Below, piece after piece: positions 22,352 to 34,423 of a stretch of 64,000 nt of DNA; the stretch's first letter is position 1, and each line of letters begins with the position of its first letter. The stretch comes from Zopfochytrium polystomum (Eukaryota > Chytridiomycota > Chytridiomycetes > Chytridiales > Chytridiaceae): contig JAIVFJ010000226.1 of the NCBI GenBank assembly GCA_025765615.1, forward strand, positions 1 to 64,000, read 5' to 3'. The notes under the pieces are model-generated. The model saw only the letters and a list, made by a program, of their open reading frames with translations, was not told where the DNA came from and searched no databases. The translations under genes and the position numbers were made by a program.

Positions 22352-22828
22352 ATGGGACAGAGGGAAAGGGCTTCGGACAGATTAGCGACTGCCCAAGTGT
22401 CTGCTTCTCTGCTGCAGCGTAAATTCGGCTTCTCCCCCGTCTTCTTCTACATCAGCGTGCTCGCCCAGTACAGGCCGTACAAGCACATCCCCGCCGTTCA
22501 GCGCGCCAAGAAATCAGTCCTTAACTGCATGTTCCCTCCAGACAATATCAACGACATTAAGGACGTGCACAGCGTGGTGGCAGCGATCTCCCCACGCATC
22601 ATTTGCAACTGGATCGTCTGCCTCGTCGTCTTATTCTCGGTGCTTTTCAAATATACGAAAGACAACGGAATCAGCTTCTCCGAGGTCCGCACCGTCGTTC
22701 ACTTCAACACCACTGTCCAGGACCTGGAGTCCAGCGATCCGTTCGAGGTCCGCGCAGGGTTTCTTTACTCGATAATTCAAACTGAAACGAGTTCTAACTG
22801 CGTACTCTGCCCTCCAACACGCTCTTAG
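22352..22828 (+). CDS. VHFNTTVQ-family membrane protein, possibly 5'-truncated
   Basis: The ORF is 158 codons from ATG 22352; the frame is open further upstream through a T run. It contains FGFSPVFFYISVLAQYRPYK, a hydrophobic segment IICNWIVCLVVLFSVLF and then RTVVHFNTTVQDLESSDPFE and RAGFLYS. Four other loci here encode pieces of the same layout. This is the only one in which the membrane segment and the VHFNTTVQ block share one frame. The N-terminal YFYLI-type membrane segment of the family is absent, so it may be a truncated copy or lack an upstream exon. The family is not recognised. Confidence 0.5.
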   Translation: MGQRERASDRLATAQVSASLLQRKFGFSPVFFYISVLAQYRPYKHIPAVQRAKKSVLNCMFPPDNINDIKDVHSVVAAISPRIICNWIVCLVVLFSVLFKYTKDNGISFSEVRTVVHFNTTVQDLESSDPFEVRAGFLYSIIQTETSSNCVLCPPTRS

Positions 22829-23183
22829 AGACCACGAGACCCGATGTTTTCCTTCTATTTGCCAGTTTGTAACACCAAAACCGTGTTGGCGGTGTTTTGA
22901 AAACGGTGCTTGTGGTCCCACAGGTGGGATTGTGTCTCGGTGCGCATTGTCTTCAATTTATTAATGCATAAGAGGTCCTGAGTCGTAGGTGGCGGCCTCC
23001 CTCAAGGAACTGTCCATGCCGTGAGTCCAGAGAGCTTCGGGCGAACGCAGTAGTGTCACGATGGAGATGGTGATTGCCTCGACTTCTTCATGGCGTATCA
23101 GGAAATAGGGCGTGGGCTTACTCCCCCACATGGAACGGCAGTTTGAACACTCCAAACTCCTCGCTACCCAACCAAAGGTAGAT

Positions 23184-24753
23184 TCATCCGCCCCCAATCA
23201 TATTGCACTCTTGGCCGCCGAAAAGACCCTTAATATACGAAACTCCGGCGGAAGTGCTTACGCACGATGAAAGACCCAGACAGCAAGCAACTAGAAACCA
23301 AACGAACATCTTCCCTTCGTCGCTGCTCACAACGTTGATCTCCCCCGCGTCCGCCGCCTCAATCGAATCCGGACTGGAAATGGAAACCATGTCTTGCACG
23401 CGTCCCAGTCGCCCGGCGTCGCGCCACGCCCGCACCCACCCGTAAAAGCAATAGTATCCAGCATCGACAAGGAACTCGCCAACCGCTACGATAGCCGATC
23501 GCTCCAGCACGCGACGTATAGTCAGAGGCGCGAAACGCAACATGCACGCATCCGAGAGCTGCTGCAACGGCGTGTCGGGCACGAAGAAGAACACCACCGC
23601 TACGAGCGCGCTGACGTCCGAGCAGTGGATCGCGAGCCGGTGGTTCAGGACGATGTAGGGCTGGTGCCGATCGCTGAGAAGCCGCATTGTCCTTTGCATC
23701 ATGGGAAGCGTGGTGTCGCGCCGTGCCTTGAACAGCAGCCAGAGGAGGATGAGGAGGTTTTGGACGGGCTCAAAGAGAAGCAGCCCTGCCGCGACCAGAT
23801 AGAACCCACTGTCGTTGTCCGCGGACGCCCTGAGGGCTGTTACCACTGCGACTGTATGGTAGAATTATCAAGGTTTACTGAATCGCACTGGTGAGGATCA
23901 GGCCAAAAATGAGTCTTACACGCCGACACAAGCATAGCCGGTAAAATGCTGTGAAGAGCAGTGATGGTGGCTGCAGCGTGCTGCGAGTCATCAGGTATCG
24001 CCACACTTAGCATTGACGCAATCACAGCTGTCGACACCGTTTCCAAAAGACTCTTCTCCCCAATTCTCGACCGTTCAAACGATTTGGCAACGTGCCAATA
24101 TGCAAGTTGCTCCAGCGCCAGCATCGTGATGACAATTGGTAACGATATGACAACGGCTGACGTGTGTGTAAAATCCGACAAATCTGATGTGCTGAAGAGA
24201 AACGCGACGATCCAACTTGATGCGGCGCTGATCACTGCGTCGACCACACTGTAACAGGCGCTCTCTAATAGCTTCCTCATACCAAGTCCAGTACCAGAAC
24301 TATTAAGTAACGACTGAACGATCGCCAAGCCTGTATAAAACGGTGGAAATTAAGCGGGCAGCGGACTCGACTGGAATAAGAACCCTCAAACCCCCTACCG
24401 CACGCTCGCAGGAACGGCGAAACAACGATGATCGCGGTTCTATGGGTTGCCGATCCCACCAAAACAATGCAACAAGCAATGAACGATACCCAGCCAAGCC
24501 CAATCAGCCCTAGGCGCTCCGTAAACCTGCGCGATCCGAGATCCCGGGAGTCCAGCAACGCCAAGAACGTGGCGTAACTCAGGCACTGGGTAAAAAAGGC
24601 GCTGGCGAGAAAGTACAGGGAGGGCGAGTCCGGCGGCCGTGACGTTTTCCTATCGCGCAGGGTCGATTCGATCAGAGAGAGACTGATCAAGCCGCTTGCA
24701 CAGGTAATGGTGCTGACGATTACAACCATCGAGAGGCGTGCGAGAACGGCCAT
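23184..24753 (-). CDS. Polytopic membrane protein, family 1, copy B
   Basis: Exons 24753-24399, 24330-23920 and 23851-23184 join in phase 1 at both introns to 477 aa. I chose ATG 24753 (MAVLARLSMVV); upstream in-frame sequence has only non-ATG codons. It aligns end to end with the gene at 16212-17843: SLIESTLRDRKTSRPPDSPS, RLGLIGLGWVSF, GFYLVAAGLLLFEPVQN, VFFFVPDTPLQQLSDACM, GRLGRVQDM and IKGLFGGQECNM. About nine membrane segments are likely. Conserved intron sites show the two genes arose by duplication after intron gain. Function unknown. Confidence 0.82.
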
Positions 24754-25696
24754 CCAGCTGCTGTGCTTTGTGATTGGCAACTGATCACAATGCGATCGGA
24801 AGGGGAGGTTTGTTGGAAGCACTAGATCACACTGGTAAAATCAGACAATTTTCAATTAAGTCTCCAATGGCACGCCTTTTTTTTTGTCTCTTCTTTTCAG
24901 CAGGCAGAGCAGAAAAGCCAGTCGATGCTGGAGCGTGCTTTGCCGGGTAAAACTAGGTGAAAAACAGAAAAGGCGGAGTGGACCCCACGTTGCTTTTGCC
25001 AGATCTTTCACCATGATTTTGGGCACACTGTGCTGATTCCAACGTTCCACTTATATACTGTATGAGCTCGACAATGGCAGTGAAGGCTTTTGGAGCTGGG
25101 AATGCTTTTCGTGGGAGCGGGCTGATCAAACCCTTTGATTTGCCTTCAATCGATTGGTTTAACTTTTTTGGCGATGGGCACGCAAAGCTTTTTTCGTGTT
25201 TGAAAGCTTCGGGAACAGAACGCGTAGAGACGCATATGTGTATTCTCTTTCATGAATTTCTTCGTTTTTTCTTTTTTCGACTCAAAAATGGTGAGGGGTG
25301 GCAAGTTGGAATTTTTGACGCACTCCACACTTCTCATCGGCCCGCAAGTTTTTGTGAGATGCAGTACAGATTCAGCTGACCTTGAGGTCGTACACTCCAA
25401 GAGGTAGGCGGAGCATGGTATTTGCTTGGAGCTCTTTGCGCGTCTTTTGCCAGTCTCCGATTTTTTTTTCTGCTTTCTTTCAGTTCTAGCAAGGCTTATG
25501 GAAAGGCTGCAGAAGTTTTGCTACTTTTCTTCATTTCTTTGGAAAGGAGAAGCGGGAGTGAGGCAATCTTTGGTCGGCACTTTTGGAACAAGGGTTAGGG
25601 AGTGAAGGCAGGGGAACTAAAGCCAAGCGGCTTATTTTCGATGACCAATTGAATCTGAGACGTCAACAGAGTCTTGGCCCGCCGATATCGCCAATA
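24754..25696. other. Intergenic region
   Basis: T-rich sequence with short runs. The plus-strand open frame near 25062 has no recognisable domain. Nothing else is seen. Confidence 0.5.
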
Positions 25697-27292
25697 TTAG
25701 CCGAGAATCTGGTCAGCAGGGACCAGCTCCAGTTCAAAACGTTCCGCAAAGCGCCGCACAATGTCCTTCATCTCGCGGCTGGGTCGGTATCTATCCATCG
25801 ACAGCTGTTCTCGAGTGAGCGGATCAGTTCCTTTTTCGTAGATCCACTCCCAAAGTAAAGAGCGTGAATACAGATGGTACGCCGGAGAAAACACGGGATC
25901 GACCCTGCGAACAGAATGAGCTTAGTGTTGTCCAGACACAAAGTGTAAGAAAAGTCAAATCCAACTGACAACAGATCGTTGGATATGGGGCATCGCAGGA
26001 AATGAGGAATCTCCACGTCGGCCCCGTCCTGCCTGACCCACACGAGCTTATCCTCCGACACCGCAAACCACGAGCGAAACATGGCCCACCACGACCCTTT
26101 CCTCTTTCGACACTCGAAAACCTTGGTGACCACGTGCGTCGCCAGCGCGGAAACCAGCACCGCCGCAAGCACCGAAAACCATCCCGGCGCCGTCACCGTG
26201 GCAACCCCGGCCGAAGCGATCAGGCTGATCGCGTGCTTCACGACGTTCTCCCACGACACAATTTCTTGGATGGCCGCGGTCGCTTCGTTCTCGTCCGCGA
26301 GGCCACGCCGCGGGGCGATACTCCAATACGCCAGCCGCACGCACTCAAAGAGTGCCGTGGCTACCGCGCCCCCGGCAATGCCCTAAGCAGAGGAAGAGCG
26401 ATGAGTGAAGGTGGGTGGGAATGCTGTCGGCGGGGAGAGGTGCGAAAAAAGCAGTTTGAACCTACTCCGACGGCGTTCGTCAGCGGCGAACTGGATTTGA
26501 GCCACTCCTCCACACCCTCAACGACAAGTGCCTGACTGGAGCGTAAAGCCAACAGTTCGGCGGATATTTTGTGGACCGCGGCGTTCAGCGCATGCTCCAC
26601 CACTTTCACCACGGCAACGCTTATCCCTGTGCGGATTAAAGCGGCTGGTTTGGGGGGGTGAGGGTTGGGGGGGTGGGGAAAGGCGAAACCGCGAGGCGTT
26701 AGCCAGAAGGGAGTTGCAGGGTTTTAACTTACCCCAACTCACCTATCAACCGCTTGACAAGAACAGCGGCGGCGGAACCCGAGGTCAATTTTCCCGATCG
26801 CACGTCTCCAATCAACGGGACGGCCTGCACTGCCAACTCGGCGACGACGATTGCGAGGGCCGTGGCCAGCTGCGCCTTATTCGTGGCTGAGAGCCGTGGA
26901 GGAGGCCCTGCAGCGCTGCCGGTGTTGCAGGTAGAGGCGGAGGGCAGAGACGACGAGGCGGCGGTGGCGGTCCTGCCGGCAGCTATCTGTGCCGCTGTCG
27001 CGGCTGCGACGTCTCGTGCAACGTCGGCTCGGCCGATCACGTTTCGAACGCTAAAGCTTTGATCGTTGGCCTTGACGTAAAAGGTGGGGTGGAGAAAGTT
27101 TGAGTGGTCGATCAGTTTGTTTGCGGTTTTCTGCATAATGCATCCGCAAATAGTGTACAGATGCGGTGTTACCCGTCGGTCTTGCAGCATCTTGTTCCTC
27201 CGATCTTCGTCCTTCATTAGTTGGATGAGGCGCTCTGCCTCTTTTTCTAAATCATTGATGAATTCGCGGTCGGCTGGGCTTTGGAGTATCAT
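25697..27292 (-). CDS. U-box domain protein with hydrophobic segments (putative E3 ubiquitin ligase)
   Basis: Exons 27292-26743, 26644-26466, 26382-25970 and 25904-25697 join in matching phases (1, 0, 2) to 449 aa. The C-terminus (about residues 366-440) is a U-box: EIPHFLRCPISNDLL, then after the last intron VDPVFSPAYHLYSRSLLWEW, GTDPLTREQL and a closing helix. U-boxes recruit E2 enzymes for ubiquitin transfer; the Cys-Pro-Ile core, DPV and TDPLTR positions are intact. The intron falls exactly between the two halves of the box. Upstream are a charged N-terminal helix (FINDLEKEAERLIQLMKDED), an Ala-rich linker, a GGIAGGAVATAL Gly-zipper-like helix and a 35-residue hydrophobic region (ISLIASAGVATVTAPGWFSV...), which suggest membrane attachment. 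Substrate and membrane are unknown. Confidence 0.88.
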
Positions 27293-27423
27293 TCCGGTCC
27301 GCTGCTGCTCGACTCGCCCCCAGCTCGTTGGTTGCGAGGATTCGAGCAGTGATTTTTCCTTTTTTTGTCTCTCGAAATAAACGCGACTCCAAGTGTGAAT
27401 GCGTGGTGCAATGGCGGGGAAAA

Positions 27424-27465
27424 TACGAGTGCAAGTGCGAGTGCAAGTGCGAGTGCGAGCGCGAT
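27424..27465. repeat. Hexamer repeat (GTGCAA/GTGCGA)n
   Basis: About seven consecutive six-base units alternate GTGCAA and GTGCGA upstream of the U-box gene, possibly in its 5' untranslated region. Confidence 0.7.
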
Positions 27466-28876
27466 TCGGTTCGCTTTGTTATCAATGTAAACTGGCTTTG
27501 TATAACTGCATGAAGCAATCGAATCGTGGAAGGAAGGACAGATGCAAAGAGTCAAAGTGAAAAGAAAAAGCTTTCGTTGCTATACATGTTGCGTACTAGT
27601 TTTCAAAAAGTTTGAGACTGTGAAAAAGTCAGTTGGGCCTGTTAAAAGTAAGACAAGTCCTCCGATACATTGGCATGGTATTACAGTCCAGGCAAACACC
27701 GAAATGGGTTCCATATGAACACCTTAGCTTACCCTGCTCGTCAGAGGATGTCCGAGACCGGCTGGGCGCTGCACAGTGAACGGCGGCGGACTAACAAGAA
27801 CCTCACGCCAATATCTCGTTCTGCGTAAAGAAATGTGCGTGGACGGAGAGCTGTGGTTACAGTATGACTCGTGACTGTTCGAATAAAATGGTGGTTGCGT
27901 TCTCCCCTGTGTTTTGCCAACGATTTTTTACGGGAAGGAACTCGCGGCTATGGAGTGATTGACGGCGCGGGGGAGTAATCGTCGAACTCATGCTAATTTC
28001 ACTGCCCCACCCTAGGGACCGACTGGGCGGCAAGCTTTCGTTTCCAAGCTCCACTAACCTTGTTAAAGGTAAGTAACGTTGAGAGGCAAAAAAGAACCCT
28101 CCTTTCACTCTCCCTTAGCTTCTCCCAACATGTTTGATAGTTTTAATCTGTTTGCTACTGTGCCAATTGCACGGCAGCGTGCAGCATTTGCGGTACTGGG
28201 CCTGGTCGCAGCTCCAACTTGCAGCATTCGTGCAAATGCATGTGATTAATACGCCCTTGACAGCGTCCTTCAAAGCATTGCGATCGCTGCGCCAGATAAA
28301 TGTCGCCTCTCTCAACATTTCCGCTTCAGACTCCCGAAGCTGACCCTCGTCCGCGGCGATGTTCTTGATGCATTTGTCGTCTGCAGAAGGTGCGAAGAGC
28401 CGACGGTACGCCCTTGTCTCTGTCATCAAGGCGGTAGTGATGGCGTGTACTTCAAGAGACTCGGAACAAGTCTGGACGAGACTGTGTTCAGTGGCGATAC
28501 CCGAAAAAAAAAGGAACCTCTGCGAGAGCGTCGCGCGATGCAGAAATCACCCGCCTTTCCATTTTTGGGCAGACAAATAAATAAATAAGTGGACTGTCCA
28601 AATTTTCAAAACATGTCAAAACCTTGGTTTCGAGCTTGGGGATATATTTTTGTCTTTCCCTACCGCCCAGCCAGTCCAAACAGTTTACAAAGAAAGCAAC
28701 CCGGGTGCGGCTGCCAGGCTGCAGGAATCCAAACCAGCAACGGGTATAAAAAAGCCCCCCCCCACCACATCGCCCCCACCATAATAACCCACCCCGCAAA
28801 AAAAAAAAAAAAAAAAAAAAAACAAGAAAAAAAAAACACTACACTCAAGTTTGTTCCCAGCTACCAATCAAAGAAA
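27466..28876. other. Intergenic region with one weak minus-strand ORF
   Basis: A minus-strand frame at 28115-28429 (containing ADDKCIKNIAADEGQLRESE) looks protein-like but has no recognisable domain. The splice to an upstream ATG (near 28560) does not keep phase, so I do not call it a gene. A poly(A) run at 28799-28822 lies just ahead of the next gene. Confidence 0.4.
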
Positions 28877-29739
28877 ATGACCCGCACCCGACCCAATCCT
28901 TCGAATCGCAACTTACCCCCCGCCGCCGTGGAGAGCGCCATGACCAAGGCCACAGACGCCTGCGCCAAGATGGCCGCCGACTCGCATTCAGCCACGGACG
29001 CCGCCCTCGCATCCCTGACCGCGGCCTTGTCGGTCGACGCTTCAAGTTCGGACCAGCCGCCCATGTCGTCGACCGGTCAAGACCTTGCAAGCACTTTCAG
29101 GCCACCGTCTCCGCCCGCCGCCGACGACGAGAACAGCGTCGACGGCCCCCTCGGCGCCACTTCAAGCTCGGCCGCGTCCACCACCGTCGTCGCGTCGGTC
29201 CTCCTAGCCGCTGGCCCTGTCGTCGTCGGACTGGTCTCTTCCTCACACCAGCACGTCCGAGCACTGGCGCGCCCCGGCCCCGGCCCGCAGCCCCGCCGCG
29301 CCGCCGTCCACCAGGCCGCAAACGCACCGCAGCTCCGGCTTGCCTTCGCCGGGAATCGTCGGCCGGACAGGGTCATTCGCTTGGAAGCGACCCCTCGCGT
29401 CGGCGAGGACCAAGACACGAGCTTTGTAAGTGGTCGTTTTTTTTTATTTTTATTTTTTTTTTTTTACTTCCCAGCCAAACTTCTTACTGACGTTTTCCGT
29501 CTTTACATCAGGCGCGATCAGCTCTTGGACACAAGACCTTGTACAAGTCATCTTACTACGGTTTGGAAACCGACGATGGCCGGCTCCTCGCCGTCGTAGG
29601 TTGGGAATGGAGTCCCGACGGTGTGACCTACAAGGGCCGCAACAACACGTTGCAGTCGCCGAGCCTATTCCCTTGCAGTTTTTGCGACGACGAATACCAC
29701 TGGGGACACCAGTGCCCGAGCGCCGACAGGATGCTTTAA
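28877..29739 (+). CDS. CCHC zinc-knuckle protein with disordered N-terminus
   Basis: Exons 28877-29425 and 29512-29739 (donor GTAAGT, acceptor TACATCAG, phase 0) give 258 aa. Residues 1-110 are Ser/Ala/Pro-rich. A short hydrophobic stretch VVASVLLAAGPVVVGLV lies near residues 108-124, followed by an Arg/Pro/Gln-rich part. The second exon encodes SSYYGLETDDGRLLAVVGWE and ends in CSFCDDEYHWGHQC, which fits CX2CX4HX4C, the zinc knuckle that binds single-stranded nucleic acid. Zinc knuckles also occur in retroelement Gag, but no protease, RT or LTR is nearby, so a host gene or domesticated fragment is likelier. Confidence 0.7.
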
Positions 29740-29904
29740 CGGTCGAGGCCGCAGAGGCAAGCAGTAACCTTCCGCGTTGTCCACATATCACTGTGGGCCA
29801 CGGGGGGGGTTTTTTGCCTCTCCAACAATTAATGGGTTGGGGCATTTGCTGTTTGTGTCTCTAATTAACGGACAAAGACGAGGTGACATGGCGTGGTGAG
29901 GGCG

Positions 29905-30104
29905 TCGGAATATGCACTTTTGGGGTGAGGCGGTCAGACAGACGACAAAAGAAAATGCACTTTTGGGGTGAGGGCAGAAGACAGAGGCAGGAGACAGACA
30001 ATCGAAGAAAATTGAGGGTGGTAGACAGAGCGTCAGACAGACCTTCAAAGGAAAATGCAGTTTTGAGACAGATATTGCAGAAAATGCATTTTTGGGGTGT
30101 GAGC
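29905..30104. repeat. Degenerate minisatellite, about 45-bp unit
   Basis: Five imperfect units each begin GAAAATGCACTTTTGGGGTG or a decayed form (starts near 29908, 29953, 30007, 30051 and 30079) and contain CAGACAGAC between. Confidence 0.7.
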
Positions 30105-30342
30105 CATCAGTGTAAGGAGAAATGTGTAATGGAAGCTGAGTCATGTATTGAGTGATGTAAGGCCCTTTTATGTCCGATCGGAGCGGGAAAACTAGAATAC
30201 CCCAAATGGGGAAAGAGATTTACCCGTGAGGGAAGAATGGAATATCCGGGAGGACCAGTAGAATGGAAAAGCAGTTGGACAAACAGGGACATTCCGTCAC
30301 AATCAGACAGCGGCTCCACAAACGGAAGCTTACATTCAGGGT

Positions 30343-30343
<1 letters not shown>

Positions 30344-30422
<79 letters not shown>
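30344..30422. repeat. (CT)n microsatellite, about 39 units
   Basis: An uninterrupted CT dinucleotide tract of roughly 79 bases, the longest in the window. Ser-Leu and Arg-Glu ORFs across it are artefacts. Confidence 0.95.
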
Positions 30423-30425
<3 letters not shown>

Positions 30426-33400
30426 GGTAGCTCAGGGTGCGTCCCCAAAAATAGTCAAAATGGCCCTGATGGCGACGGCGGGGCTCGATTGTGGAGGACG
30501 CAATGCAGGCAACTGATGCTAATTTTATTGTTCGAAGAATAGATTTACTGCAGCGATGGAAGGGAATGGCCATAGCGATACACTTGTCGTCGGAAAAAAC
30601 CAGTAGCAAACTAACTGGGAAGCAATAGGCACTGTAATGAAGAATGTTGAATGACAAGCTGAGGAAAGGATAGTTCACTGAATGTAATGGTCACTACTAT
30701 CGGCTGTTGCGGCTCCTACTGCGTGCTCACTTCGGCAGGCGCGAACTCTGGTGCCACAGCCGCAGCCGCGCCTGACGTGGCTCGGCCACCAATCACGCTC
30801 GTGCTCCGGCTTCCACCACCGCCGCCTGCGCCCGGCTTGTCCATCACGAACAAAATAGGGCGACAAAGATGCCACGCCAATCAACGATGCTGCCAGTGGT
30901 TGCCGCTGGCTGCTGGCGACTGCCTCTGCCGTTGGATGAGGATGATGAAGAATTATGTCGACCTGCGCTGCAGCTGCATTTATGCAAATGGTGCTGTCGC
31001 AGCAAGTGGGGTCAGCGGTCAGTGTGTGCCGGCCATCACAATCAGTGGTGGAGTGCGAAGCGACAACAACGCGTTGGAGTAGCGGCCTCCTCTGTCCACC
31101 GCGCTGTCCTCGGAGGTCACCTGCTGTAACATTGCAGACTCTTGTGTAGCAATCCGGCTGGGCACCAGCGGCTGGTCGAACAGCGTCCAGAAAGAGAATA
31201 ACTTTCCAGATCTCGATTTGCCCCTTTGGAACCACTCAACGTGATGAATGTCTGTGTGTTCTATTCGCAGCGAGATCAAGCTGACCTGAGAGCTCTATTG
31301 CAATTAGAGAGTAACGAATCAACAGAAAGAGATGACACTGCCGGTTTGTTCATTCACGGTTGAATTTGTGCGCTCTCTCATGTGCTGGCTATTGCTGGCA
31401 CCCTGTCTTGCCTGCTATTTGGCTGTGGCAATGGTAGAGTGGCTGCCTATGTCGCCAAGGGGTTCCTTGTCAACCAGAATGGAGTGAGCAGAAGAAATTT
31501 TCGTTCCACTGCTTGGAGCAGCAGCTGCTGCTTGCTTGGGAGCCTGCAGAGCTCGAGCCACCGCCGCCTTCCCCAACTGGCTAGGTGTCCACTTCCCTCA
31601 CACAGGACATTTCATTCCCCTGGTACGTATACAGCAATCACAATAATGTTGCATGTGGGAATGCTTCTGTCCTGTATTAGCATGTGATCTTACCGCCAAC
31701 ACTTGCAGATTGAACCAGAACAATCGAAGCAGAAGTACTCTGTTGCGCTACTTCGATTCAGACTGGTAGATTTTGGCAGCTGCGATCGCATTGGCTTGGT
31801 TGGGCAGCATCTGATGAACACTCACATGGATTGACAATTAGGTTAGGATTGAAATGATGGATCATTCACGCAGAAGCATCACAACTGCTCCTCGTACTAG
31901 TAGTTTGCATGGAGAAAGCCAGTCATTGTCGCCATGGACGTTCAAAGTAGGTAGGGGTACCCATTGCTACATACGTCCTTCCATCCTCAGGCTCACAGAT
32001 TTCTGCTCATCTTCTCCATCCTCTCGCCTTACCAGCACAGGCACGGCCTTTGCCGATCTGATGCACCAAGAGGCCTCTCTCCGATGTGTGGCTCCGTCCT
32101 CTGCAAACGCTGAAGGAGGAAGTTATGCAGGACGGTAACTGCGCCAATTGGGCTGAAAGGTTCAACAATATCGATTCAAGAGTCTTCCACCGCACTGGTG
32201 GTGACTTCCACACCTGGTTGGTTCTGCGAGGCAGTCCACTCCGTCCCGCCGCTCTCTGCCATCACGATCCTCGACCTGCCAAAGCTGACGCCGTCGTACT
32301 GCCCGAACGATGCCTGCAGATCTGGGCTCCACTTCTGGCTGAAAGGGGACCTGCACCAGATTTGACGAGGATGAAGTAAGTCAATGATACCCGCTTGGTC
32401 TGGTTCGGTCACCTTAGTAGCAAGGGGTTTCAGTTCGTTGCGGTTAATCTTGTTAAATTGCGTGTGCTCACTCAATTAAGAGCCAACCAAATCCCTAAGT
32501 ATTCGCCCATGTAAGTGTGATTGTGAAGATCTCGACGAAGGTGGGATAGTTTCTATCAAGCTTTTGTCGTAAATCCAAATTTCTGCTCAACAAGGAACGG
32601 CATCATCAGCACCACCAGCGCAGGCGGACAGACTGCGCCGACGTCTAAGTGCTTCTCGACGAGAAGTACGAGAAAAGTTCACTTACGTGAACAACCACCG
32701 CTTTGAGGATGGTTGGCTTTGTTTTGCAGCTTTTATGTCGATGGCAGAGCACCAAGCGCGCTGGCGAAGGCAAACAGACCGTTTAAAGCTGTTTTGCTGG
32801 CTTTGAAAATTGGCTTGAATAGGTTTTCAGTTGTGACTACGATGAATACTTTTTGAACCCAATCAAAACAACAGGTGTTCACGAGATTAGCTTGACAAGT
32901 CCTACGTCGGCGAGGAACACAGGACTTGTCAAACTTTTGTTCTCACAGCGATATTTTGGGCTGTCTGTTTTTTCTTGACACGTCCAACGTCCGTGGCGGA
33001 CGCAGGACGGCACTTCATTCTTTGTTTGCATTCATGGTAGTGTTCGCTTGGCAAAACTACCTGCACTGGGGTGTGCACAGAAAATCACTCAAGATTCTTT
33101 TCGAGAATAAAAATGCAGCTTTAGTCCAACTCCTGAACGTTTTTGTGCTGCAGTACATGCTATTCCGTTTAATTACTCCACAAGAAAAAAAAACCAAGGG
33201 GGAGTCAGGAAAAGTGATGCCCATTCGTCTCGTACTTTTGCGAAGTTCGTTACTACCTCGTTGCCCAGATGGCGCTCATTAGCTGGGGCTTTTTCTACCC
33301 GTCCTCCCAAACTAGGGTTTGTTGCTGATGTGGATCCAGTCTACCCCCTACAAATCGTGGCCCACAGTGACAGCTACTCTCATTTTTTTGCACGTCCAGT

Positions 33401-34423
33401 CTTGATGGTTGTTTTCGCTGGTCCCCTCTTCCCTGATATGCGTTCCAGCGTTTTTTTTACTCCGTCGTTCTTCTCGCCTGTCCTTGGCTTGCCCGTCTGC
33501 TTCTCCTTGTTATGCCTTTCGCCCACCTCGGCAAGCGCTTTCTCCCAAGTTCTCTCCAATCCCTTGTCCCTTTTCTCATTTGATTCTGGATTCCCCGCTA
33601 GCAAATAAACGGTTTTATCCACACAATCCACAGCAGTATCGTCTTCATCCAAGTCCGCCCAGCGATTTCTACAAGCCACAAGCGCCCCAGGGTAGTGCCC
33701 CGACAGTGGTAAACATTCTACGCCTTCTGATCGTGAGCCCGTGCGAATGCTTCAGGTGCCCTTTCTTCGTCCTGGTAACGATCTTGGTACCTGTTCTGTA
33801 TTTCATGTTTTCAATGCTTCAGCATTTGATCCAATACAGAAGAACTGATAAACAGATTCATGAATCTATGGAATAAACGGGGCAGCTCAAGGAAGGGCGC
33901 GACTGCGAGAAATGTGGCAGCACAGACCCTTTGAGGTGCGTCCCACTGGTGTGCCGGAAGGCGCTACAACAAGCCGCAGCGGCGCTCCCAACGAACAGGC
34001 TTGAGGGGCAGCCGGCGTATCGGGCAGCCGGCGCAAATTTAAACGCAGCGATGGGTGTCGTTGCGAGTTGCAAGGCACGGAAGGGGTCAAAATACGCGAA
34101 GGCATCGGGCGCTGCACACTGGTATCATACGGTACAAGAGGGGAGGGCAACCTTTATTCGCTCACAATAAGCGAGCAAATGCCAGGAGTACGCCGAAAAA
34201 TATATGCAACTACTAAAGCAAGGAACAAGAAACTAAGAGCGAATTCACAGATCGATAACAAGGAGCAAAATCACCGAAAGAAGGAAAAAAAAAGACCAGC
34301 TGAAAGGGAGCGACTGCGAGGAAACTTCTATGCTGCATTCCGCAAGGCAGCAGATCAACGCCTTTGACCTTGCCAAACCCTCCGGTTGCTGAAGCTACTG
34401 CAATTCCGAATCATGGCCACTTG
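30423..34423. other. Gene-poor 4 kb region
   Basis: No supported gene. Open frames (for example minus 30675-31235 and plus 32926-33282) lack domains, convincing starts or splice continuity. An 11-bp perfect inverted repeat TTGACAAGTCC / GGACTTGTCAA occurs at 32892-32932. The composition suggests old, unrecognised repeat sequence. Confidence 0.45.

Noticed and set aside
25062..25400. Overlapping ORFs on both strands
   Set aside because: No domain, low complexity and no conserved start; treated as intergenic.
28589..28876. 5' extension of the zinc-knuckle ORF
   Set aside because: The in-frame extension crosses a poly(A) run (KKKKKKKQEKKN) and has no supporting motif; ATG 28877 follows at once.
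30675..31235. 186-codon minus-strand ORF
   Set aside because: No ATG start, no domain and no splice continuity; composition like the surrounding noncoding DNA.
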